NCBI GenBank assembly: GCA_024305745.1
Contig: JAHRBS010000012.1
Coordinates: forward strand, 2,905,001 to 2,922,500
DNA length: 17,500 bases
Reading direction: 5' to 3'
From: Polyporus tsugae
Taxonomy: Eukaryota > Basidiomycota > Agaricomycetes > Polyporales > Polyporaceae
Within the stretch, counting starts at the first letter, position 1. The number at the start of each line of letters is the position of its first letter. Shown here piece after piece: positions 1 through 6,666 of the stretch. The notes below the pieces were generated by a model. That model saw only the letters and a program-made list of their open reading frames with translations, did no database searches and had not been told where the DNA came from. Made by a program: the position numbers and the translations under genes.

Positions 1-229
1 CATCCTGCACGGACACACTGTGCATGGGGTGCGACCAAGTGCAGTACTTAGCTGATATACTGCTACTAATGAATACTGTCCCGTATGCTAATAACACGGC
101 GGGGTAAAGACATTGATGCATTGATCAATTGACCACTTAATAGTGGCATTGAACGAAGCAATACTGATATAATAACCTTGCAAGCCAGTTTGCAGCGGGA
201 GGCAGGACAAGCATCTGAGCTGTCCGTCC
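1..229 (+). mobile_element. Diverged tail part of a MITE-like palindrome-bounded unit
   Basis: From about position 85 this resembles the tail half of the units at 3480-4042, sharing the stretch around 'ctaataac', the 'cattgatgcatt' block and 'ccacttaatagt'. It ends in a left half palindrome (TGTCCGTCC, 221-229). The first ~80 bases match 1710-1790 instead (for example 'gaccaagtgc'), so a second subfamily is present. The right half of the palindrome is missing; 'acttcat' follows directly, the same junction as at 3215 on the opposite strand. No gene was seen. Confidence 0.65.
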
Positions 230-362
230 ACTTCATTGACTAAGTCCATCTCCTAGACCAAGACAGGCCATGACATTGAGTTACAATATGCAATGCGACA
301 ACATATTAAGCAATACACGCAGTACAGACACCGTCCTACTTTCTCACCCAAGACATCGGCGC

Positions 363-991
363 TCACGGTGCCGCTGCTGTGTCCCAGTAGACACCGTGCC
401 TGACAACAGTGGTCACTGCAGAGAAAACAGTTAGTAACTCTATACCGCGAACAGATCGGGTTGATACTCACACTCGTTGCGACTCGTGATGTCTTCTTTG
501 AGGTGCGCCAAAAGACGCGCCTTCGCCTCCGTGACCTCCGCATCCGCCATGTGCAGCTTGCCCTCCGTCCTCTGGTTCATCTCCTCGGCGTACTCAGCGG
601 CGGCTTCCTCGGCCTTTCCGCGTGCTTGCAAGTACGTGTGCATCGCTGCGCAGAAGTTGTCTTGCGTCGCCTTCATCCGCCTGACCCGCGTAATGATGGA
701 GTATTCCTCACCAAACTCCCGCAGATCCCGAAGGCCAGGCCGCTCGTGATACGGCAGGCTGGCGAGGTGGCTGTACAGCGTGCTGAACTCGCTATCCACA
801 TTCACCAACGGAGGCAGCGCGCGCACTAGCATTAGGAACGCCGACATCGTGTACGACGCGTTCAAACTAGCAGGCTGCAGCGTCGCGCCTGTGATGGGGG
901 TCGATTGTGTAAGTGTGGATGGGTGGCGGGAGACAGTCCGGGTGACGTAGTTGATGACCTCCTGGTGCACAAAGTCGTCGATGAAGCTCAT
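363..991 (-). CDS. Small two-exon protein of unknown function, left paralogue
   Basis: I do not recognise the family. Exon 1 is 991-472 and exon 2 is 415-363, giving about 190 residues. The 56-nt intron (416-471) has a GTGAGT donor, a TACTAAC branch site and a CAG acceptor. Splicing gives a C-terminus from TTVV to AAAP that is also obtained from the paralogue at 2359-2979, which supports the model. The protein has a conserved central block (FLMLVRALPP, YHERP) and a long Ala/Glu-rich, probably coiled-coil helix in its last third. No signal peptide or membrane segment is evident. I chose the ATG at 991 because a TATAAA lies about 55 nt upstream, the leader is pyrimidine-rich, and near-perfect identity with the other copy stops exactly here. 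An in-frame ATG at 1117 would add 42 residues and remains possible. Confidence 0.7.
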
Positions 992-1042
992 AGCGGTGAG
1001 AATGACAGTGATGCGATGGCTGCTCTCCCAACTTGCGGTCCC

Positions 1043-1048
1043 TTTATA
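1043..1048 (-). promoter_or_regulatory. TATA box of the left paralogue
   Basis: TATAAA on the minus strand, followed by a pyrimidine-rich stretch and the ATG at 991. The same box is at 2302-2307 in the right copy. If the longer 1117 start were used, this sequence would be coding instead. Confidence 0.5.
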
Positions 1049-1553
1049 TTCATCGCCAGGCGGGCTCATCCATGCGGCCAGCACCTCCACGGCCTTCCTT
1101 TTCACTTCACCGTCCATCCCATAAGTCCTCCCTTCTTGCCGGGGTCTCCATCAACACTCCTTAGTACATTCAAGTCCATCAGGTTCATTCTATACATAGA
1201 CAGTCATGTTCCTCGGTACCGCGGAACATCCCTTCCCTTCCTTCCTTCTACAACAGAACACGTAATTCCTATATCAGGCCACTTCGTGTCCGCTTCAGAA
1301 GCCAATGTGGGCGTGAACCTACTATATTGTTAATTGACAGAATATGACGTCCTCCCACACTGTGCTATATGTTTTCTACTCTTTGTGTTTCACCTACACA
1401 TATGTTCTCACTCAATTGTAAATGGGATTGAACTCCTGTGAGAAGTGTGTGACGAGACGGTTGTCGAAGTCCTCACCAGCCGAGTGAGTGTCTCTAGCAG
1501 CAGTCCTCCAAACCTATTCTCGGTTCTACCATCAGTGAAGTTTGTACTCGCAA

Positions 1554-1797
1554 CTGGTGCACATTTATTGTGTTCTACCCGTCTTAGCCAACAATTAAAG
1601 AGGTGAATGCGACGCTACTTTACGGCATTAAAGGAAGCTGATTGTAAGACTAAGGGCAGTATGGTCAGGCGTCATGACAGCGGTGTCCGTCCGGGACGGA
1701 CACTCTGCACGGGTTGGGACCAAGTGCGGTACTCGCTGAGCCGCCAAAACAGCAAACGTCTCCAACTGACGTACTGCCACTAATAGATACTGTCCCT
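1554..1797. mobile_element. Spacer of the inverted duplication, made of MITE-like remnants
   Basis: About 244 bp separate the arms. 1556-1702 is a diverged minus-orientation copy of the head half of the 3216-3498 unit (shared 'catttattg', 'ggtgaatgcgac', 'ggcattaa'). It ends in a perfect palindrome, and 1710-1790 matches the first ~80 bases of the window. No gene was seen. Confidence 0.6.
1684..1702. repeat. 19-bp palindrome, perfect copy, centre base G
   Basis: TGTCCGTCCGGGACGGACA: two 9-base arms around one central base. It lies near the symmetry axis of the inverted gene duplication and is the only G-centred perfect copy in the window. Confidence 0.95.
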
Positions 1798-2301
1798 TGC
1801 GAGTGCAAACTTCACTGATGGTAGAACCGAGAATAGGTTTGGAGGACTGCTGCTAGAGACACTCACTCGGCTGGTGAGGACTTCGACAACCGTCTCGTCA
1901 CACACTTCTCACAGGAGTTCAATCCCATTTACAATTGAGTGAGAACATATGTGTAGGTGAAACACAAAGAGTAGAAAACATATAGCACAGTGTGGGAGGA
2001 CGTCATATTCTGTCAATTAACAATATAGTAGGTTCACGCCCACATTGGCTTCTGAAGCGGACACGAAGTGGCCTGATATAGGAATTACGTGTTCTGTTGT
2101 AGAAGGAAGGAAGGGAAGGGATGTTCCGCGGTACCGAGGAACATGACTGTCTATGTATAGAATGAACCTGATGGACTTGAATGTACTAAGGAGTGTTGAT
2201 GGAGACCCCGGCAAGAAGGGAGGACTTATGGGACGGACGGTGAAGTGAAAAGGAAGGCCGTGGAGGTGCTGGCCGCATGGATGAGCCCGCCTGGCGATGA
2301 A

Positions 2302-2307
2302 TATAAA
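2302..2307 (+). promoter_or_regulatory. TATA box of the right paralogue
   Basis: TATAAA lying 57 nt upstream of the ATG at 2359, with a pyrimidine-rich leader between. It is identical in sequence and spacing to the left copy. Confidence 0.5.
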
Positions 2308-2358
2308 GGGACCGCAAGTTGGGAGAGCAGCCATCGCATCACTGTCATTCTCACCGCT

Positions 2359-2979
2359 ATGAACTCTGTCGACCAGTTTGTGTCCTATGAGCTCAAGGCC
2401 TTCGTCGGCCGCATTGTCACCAGTAACCTATCCCCACCATCGACCCCCATCCCAGGCCCGAGGCCGCAGCCTGTTAGGTTCAGCGCGTCGTATGCGATGT
2501 CAGCATTCCTAATGCTAGTGCGCGCGCTGCCTCCGTTGGTGAATGTGGATAGCGAGTTCAGCACGCTGTACAGCCACCTCGCCAGCCTGCCGTATCACGA
2601 GCGGCCTAGCAGTCGGGCGCTGAGGGAGTTTGGTGAAGAATACTCCATCATTACGCGGGTGAGGCAGATGAACACGGCGCAAGACAACTTCAGCAACGCG
2701 ATGCACTCGTACTTGCAAGCACGCAGGAAGGCCGAGAAAGCCGCAGCTCAGTATGCCCAGGAGGTGACCAACGGGGCAGAGTTCGCGCTGCAAATGGCGG
2801 ATGCGGAGGTCGTGGACGCGAGGGTGCAACTGTTGGTGTACCTCAAACAAGACGTTACCAGTCTCCGCGAGCGTGCGTATTACCCGATCTATTCGCGGTG
2901 TAGAGTTGCTAACTGTTTCTCTGCAGTGACCACCGTTGTCACGCACGGTGTGTTCTGGGGCTCGACAGCCGCGCCGTGA
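2359..2979 (+). CDS. Small two-exon protein of unknown function, right paralogue
   Basis: Paralogue of the gene at 363-991, in the opposite direction. Exon 1 is 2359-2872 and exon 2 is 2927-2979, giving about 188 residues. The 54-nt intron has a GTGCGT donor, CTAAC branch site and CAG acceptor. It is a multiple of three and happens to be open, so an unspliced reading also gives a long frame. The spliced C-terminus (TTVVTHGVFW to TAAP) matches the paralogue. A 102-nt block (2506-2607) is identical to 737-838, while the flanking coding sequence carries many amino-acid changes. The upstream in-frame ATG of the left copy is ACG here (2233), so a longer form could start no earlier than the ATG at 2281. 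Function is unknown; the C-terminal third is Ala/Glu-rich and helical. Confidence 0.68.
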   Translation: MNSVDQFVSYELKAFVGRIVTSNLSPPSTPIPGPRPQPVRFSASYAMSAFLMLVRALPPLVNVDSEFSTLYSHLASLPYHERPSSRALREFGEEYSIITRVRQMNTAQDNFSNAMHSYLQARRKAEKAAAQYAQEVTNGAEFALQMADAEVVDARVQLLVYLKQDVTSLRERAYYPIYSRCRVANCFSAVTTVVTHGVFWGSTAAP

Positions 2980-3215
2980 GCGTTGATGTCGTCCTCCGGC
3001 GGCCGTCCTCGATACCCTCCAGTGGGCGAGAAAGCAGGCGAAGAGGACGGAGAAGGCGGGAGGAGGGTGCACGCGTGATGGTTGGGTCGGCGACAGCGAT
3101 GTTTGGCGGGGGTGTCTGTATTTTGCGCATGGAGTTGGTTGATACGTTGTCATATCGCATATTGTTTTGTAACATAATGTCATGGCCTGTCTTGGAGATG
3201 ACTAGTGCATGAAGT

Positions 3216-3498
3216 GGACGGACAGGTCGGATGTAAGGCCCTATGCAGACTGGCCTGCAAGGTTATCATTCGACGCTACTATTAAGTGGTGGATTAATGA
3301 ATGCATCAATGCCTTTACCTGGCCGAGTTATTAGCACACCAGTGCGCATTTATTGGGTTCTACTGGTGTTAGCTAATGATTAATAAAAGGTGAATGCGAC
3401 ACTACTCTAAGGCATTAACGGAAGCCAGTGGTAAGTTCACGGTCAGTGGTGGGAACACGGTCGGGCGCCATGCTAGAGGTGTCCGTCCTGGACGGACA
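3216..3498 (-). mobile_element. MITE-like unit 1, bounded by palindromes
   Basis: About 265 bp of AT-richer DNA between a half palindrome (3216-3224) and a perfect palindrome (3480-3498). It is nearly identical, in reverse orientation, to unit 3 (3750-4042). It has no meaningful open frame and so is non-autonomous. Confidence 0.8.
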
Positions 3499-3768
3499 CC
3501 ACTAGCGTGGCGCCTGACTGTGCTCCCACCACTGATCGTGAACTAATGACTGGCGTCCGTTAATGCCATAGCATCGCACTCACCTCTTTATTAATCATTA
3601 ACTAACACCAGTAGAACCCAATAAATGCGCACTGGTGTGCTAATAACTCGGCCAGGTAAAGGCATTGATGCATTCATTAATCCACCACTTAATAGTAGCG
3701 TCGAATGATAACTCTACAGGCCAGTTTGCATAGGGCCTTACATCCGACCTGTCCGTCCTGGACGGACA
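3480..3768 (+). mobile_element. MITE-like unit 2, head-to-head with unit 1
   Basis: This unit shares its head palindrome (3480-3498) with unit 1 and its tail palindrome (3750-3768) with unit 3. The head half is diverged from units 1 and 3, but the tail half from about 'aacaccagtagaaccc' onward matches unit 3. No coding capacity was seen. Confidence 0.8.
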
Positions 3769-4042
3769 CCTCTAGCATGGCGCCCGACCGTGTTCCCACC
3801 ACTGACCGTGAACTTACCACTGGCTTCCGTTAATGCCTTAGAGTAGTGTCGCATTCACCTTTTATTAATCATTAGCTAACACCAGTAGAACCCAATAAAT
3901 GCGCACTGGTGTGCTAATAACTCGGCCAGGTAAAGGCATTGATGCATTCATTAATCCACCACTTAATAGTAGCGTCGAATGATAACTCTACAGGCCAGTT
4001 TGCATAGGGCCTTACATCCGACCTGTCCGTCCTGGACGGACA
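3750..4042 (+). mobile_element. MITE-like unit 3, head-to-tail with unit 2
   Basis: Bounded by perfect palindromes at 3750-3768 and 4024-4042. Only one palindrome lies between units 2 and 3, so the units are joined at the palindrome and not simply placed side by side. The sequence right of 4042 begins 'cctgctgcactg', resembling the flank that follows palindromes at 5755-5955. Confidence 0.8.
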
Positions 4043-4606
4043 CCTGCTGCACTGGCCCTGTCCACCACATATGCGTGCGGGGCTTAACCTCAGCAGTTGG
4101 AGTGAATATTAACAACAAACTAAGGGTGTACTTCGCTGTCAAGGCTTCAATTTCGTTATCACATTGCGTCATGAGCAACTTATAGGGCAAGAGTCTGCGG
4201 GCACTGCGCGAACGACGGTGGTGGCCGACACATTCCTCAAGTACGGATACCATGCACGAAGGTGCTGACATTGAACCGTAGTCAATGTTCTTCCTCAATG
4301 GAGAGGCCTGCCCTGTTGGACTTAGTCCCAGAACCGCAGTATAGCTTCGACGGATATCTCGAACCTCTACTCCGTCATGCGCACTCCGCGGCAGTGATAT
4401 AATGACGTAAGGTCGAAGTCCGAGAACTGGCTGACATCGACCTTTCCTCGGCTGTGGTTTGGCTGGAACCTTACCGTAAACGGTAGCTTCGCATACCTTC
4501 GCTTGTGGGCTAACTATTTTCCCCCTAGGCCAGCTTCCGGACTTCGGCCTTACTTTGTCGTCCTAGCCCTTGCCGTAAGGAAGGCACGACTCTCACACTT
4601 TCGGGA
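4043..4606. other. Gene-free stretch upstream of a possible small gene
   Basis: No convincing coding region was seen on either strand. It contains a small perfect hairpin near 4471-4484 (TACCGT, two bases, ACGGTA). It could include retroelement leader or LTR sequence, but I found no repeated LTR ends in this window to support that. Confidence 0.4.
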
Positions 4607-4613
4607 TATTTAA
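4607..4613 (+). promoter_or_regulatory. TATA-like box of the possible small gene
   Basis: TATTTAA, 38 nt before the ATG at 4651, with a C-rich leader between. Confidence 0.4.
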
Positions 4614-4650
4614 TCCAGTCCCGACCTCACTGACCCCGCATTGAGTCACG

Positions 4651-5352
4651 ATGCGCCCCCTCCCCGTAGCGTCACGCACCAGCACCAGTACCGACGAGAC
4701 TGTCCGCCCCCCCGTGCGTCCGCGGGACGTGGATGCTCAGAGCCTTCACCCGCTCTCTGCGGAGGATGCTGACGAACATGGAGAGGATGGGAGTCTCACT
4801 TCTACGGAGTCTGGCACCAATGACTCCGGGCAGTGCTCCATTGTTCTCACCAACAACCTCGGGGTCGATTGCTTGGTATCTGGGCGGGAGCTTGACGACG
4901 AAATTGAACTCGCCAACTACAATGCAACACAGCATCGTGGGGTTAGAATACGCTCACTTGAAAAGGTCAGATCCACATGTTTGTCAGGATGCCAACCCCT
5001 CTGATGAATATGGTTTGCTAGCTCCCTCCGTGCCGCCCTCCTCCTCTAGGCCCATTACCACCCCCTCCTATTCAGCCTCTGCCTCCTGTGCGCTTCAGCG
5101 AGGCTCCACCTCCTGCTCAGCCTATGGGCATTGTCGACTCTTCTCCCTGGCGTCTTGCAAGGGCTTACAGTCCCGTTCGCCCCACTACTCGCCTGAGGGA
5201 CGTAAGCACCCCACCGTAAGCCCAAGTTGTCTGTTTCTAGAGGCGTTTGCTTACCGGAATCTAGCTTTGACAGTGGTGGACCGTCGAGGGCTATTTCTTT
5301 CAAGCGCGAAGTGAATAAGAAACCTTGGTATGATGGATGCTGTTTCCAGTAG
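4651..5352 (+). CDS. Possible three-exon proline-rich protein, unknown function
   Basis: Exons proposed are 4651-4965, 5022-5215 and 5265-5352, giving 198 residues. Intron 1 (4966-5021, 56 nt) has a GTCAGA donor, CTGAT branch site and TAG acceptor. Joining it in phase opens a proline-rich frame (several PPP runs) hidden in the unspliced sequence. Intron 2 (5216-5264, 49 nt; GTAAGC donor, CTTAC, CTAG acceptor) extends the frame to a tail rich in Lys, Trp and Cys. Without intron 2 the protein stops at 5219 with 170 residues. The N-terminal half is Ser/Thr/Asp-rich and probably disordered. I recognise no domain. The composition and position beside MITE-like units would also fit a remnant of a retroelement Gag, but nothing specific shows it. 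Confidence 0.4.
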
Positions 5353-5600
5353 GCAAAAACTGCTACAGCTTATCTTGGCTTGTGAGGATTAGTAGGACGG
5401 CCTGTGGGTTACAAGTTGGGAGTTACATTGATTTGTGTTAGGCGAATATTGTGTATAATGTGATGATCTGTCTGGAGCTTAACGCCCTGAGGTGGCTGTA
5501 GCTAATGAGCTGCTTATGTGAACACCACGTAGACGTAGAACTTGATGGCGAAGTAGTGAGTTAGTCATCAACTTTTTACTAGATAAAGACGGAGCAGATA
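5353..5600. other. Gene-free stretch
   Basis: No coding region, structured RNA or repeat was recognised here. Confidence 0.5.
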
Positions 5601-5773
5601 CACTCTACACCAGTGTACCAATAATAACACACAGGGTGTCAAGACTTGATGTTAATGCGTCTATTGATGCAATGTTTAATAGCAGCATTGAATGAGAACA
5701 AAGCAATACATAGTAATGCCAGTCGGTATAGCATTGTGGTGTGAGCACCCGTCCTGTCCGTCCTGGACGGACA
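5601..5773 (+). mobile_element. Diverged tail of a MITE-like unit ending in a perfect palindrome
   Basis: Short blocks in the same order as the tail of units 2 and 3 ('cagtgta/ccaataataac', 'ttgatgc', 'tttaatagcag', 'attgaatga', 'gccagt') precede a perfect palindrome at 5755-5773. It is more diverged than the units at 3216-4042, so probably an older copy. Confidence 0.55.
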
Positions 5774-5994
5774 CCTGCCGCACTGCATGTGCGTCCCACC
5801 ATCCTCGGCCGTCCGTCCTGGACGGACACCTGCTACACTGCATGTGCAGGACGGATACCACTGGGGTGTGAGCACCCGTCCTGTCCGTCCTGGACGGACA
5901 CCTGCCGCACTGCGCGTGCGTCCCCCGATCCCCAGCCGTCCGTCCTGGACGGACACCTGCCACACTGCATGTGCAGGACGGATACCACTGCTCT
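5741..5994 (+). repeat. Two tandem copies of a 127-bp unit with two palindromes each
   Basis: Copy 1 starts at 5741 and copy 2 at 5868, both with 'gtgagcaccc'. Each unit has one perfect palindrome (5755-5773; 5882-5900) and one copy with a perfect 17-bp core (5811-5827; 5938-5954). Each also has a half copy in 'gcaggacggatacc'. The palindromes are spaced 55 and 72 bp. All four are T-centred. Palindromes are followed by 'cacctgc' and a short 'cactgc' block, so the repeated module is larger than the palindrome. Confidence 0.85.
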
Positions 5995-6195
5995 GTCACC
6001 TGCTGCCATTTACATCTGTACAATTGCGAGTGTGATTCGTCATAATGAAATTCGGCAAGTAATAGTTATTGGATAACGAGAAGTTGCGCTAATAACAAGT
6101 GGCACGCTGAACAACGACCCATAGAACTTGAACACGCACGAACGGCTGCTTTCACACGTGGCTGGACATGGGCCAGACAGGCATGGGTGCGTGGC

Positions 6196-6214
6196 CGTCC
6201 GTCCTGGACGGACA
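6196..6214. repeat. 19-bp palindrome, core perfect, centre T
   Basis: The 17-bp core (6197-6213) is intact; the first base is C instead of T. Confidence 0.9.
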
Positions 6215-6252
6215 GGTGTCGTGCGAGGGGTGTGTGGGTGCCCGTGCAGCCG

Positions 6253-6271
6253 TGTCCGTCCAGGACGGGCT
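6253..6271. repeat. 19-bp palindrome, right arm decayed, centre A
   Basis: Left arm TGTCCGTCC is intact and the right arm reads GGACGGGCT. Confidence 0.8.
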
Positions 6272-6666
6272 CTTCTGGGTGCACAGCGCCAGCAGCACAC
6301 ACCTGTGATATTCCGCGTGAGCACAGCCTTGAGGATTGATACACGCGACAGTTCGTCGGGGAGAGGAATGTAGATGAGCTGGTCGGGAGGGGATCTGGTC
6401 AGGCCTGTTCGTCAAAAGGTTTGGAATCCGTCATGGACAAGGCAGGTAAGCCCTACATCCATTTATTGTACCGCGCAATTCAACCCGTGCTGTTCTGTTG
6501 AAGGGGGGGTCACAGATTGAGATTAAGAGGTATGGATAAGGTAAACATATGGGAAGATACAGTCCTATCGACAGTCCAACAAACAATCTCAGCCGTGCGT
6601 CGTATCCAGAATGCTATAGTACAGTTGTCCGAGTCAAACGAGAGCGATATGCGAAGAATAACAAGT

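Larger units (their letters stand above)
221..1553. repeat. Left arm of a large inverted duplication
   Basis: This arm is the reverse complement of 1798-3224. The inner part (989-1553 against 1797-2361) aligns without a gap around a symmetry centre at about 1675, and by eye I found only two differences in 565 nt. The outer part carries the small gene on the minus strand and is clearly more diverged. The arm ends at a half palindrome (221-229). Confidence 0.9.
1798..3224. repeat. Right arm of a large inverted duplication
   Basis: Reverse complement of 221-1553. The inner 565 nt are almost identical to the left arm, and the outer part carries the second paralogue and ends in a right half palindrome (3216-3224). 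From 2980 to 3215 no further gene was seen; this is the 3' flank, and its last ~60 bases match 230-300 inverted. Confidence 0.9.
5995..6666. other. Intergenic tract 3' of the SNF2-like gene, with two palindromes
   Basis: Contains palindromes at 6196-6214 (17-bp core perfect, first base changed) and 6253-6271 (left arm perfect, right arm decayed). Otherwise it is without a gene I can support. The SNF2-like gene ends at its right edge, so its 3' UTR lies here. Confidence 0.6.

Noticed and set aside
440..471. Stop of the left small gene at 440, in an unspliced reading
   Set aside because: The 56-nt intron with GTGAGT, TACTAAC and CAG gives a C-terminus matching the paralogue. The unspliced stop is inside that intron.
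2898..2926. A 29-nt mini-intron at the end of the right small gene
   Set aside because: The CTAAC and CAG belong to a normal 54-nt intron with its donor at 2873, as confirmed by the paralogue.
4043..4650. LTR or tRNA-like sequence
   Set aside because: Small hairpins exist, but there is no cloverleaf, no second LTR copy and no primer-binding site that I could recognise.
5741..5994. CRISPR-like array (regular repeats with unique spacers)
   Set aside because: Spacers are themselves repeated, spacing is irregular, the genome is eukaryotic and no cas genes are present.
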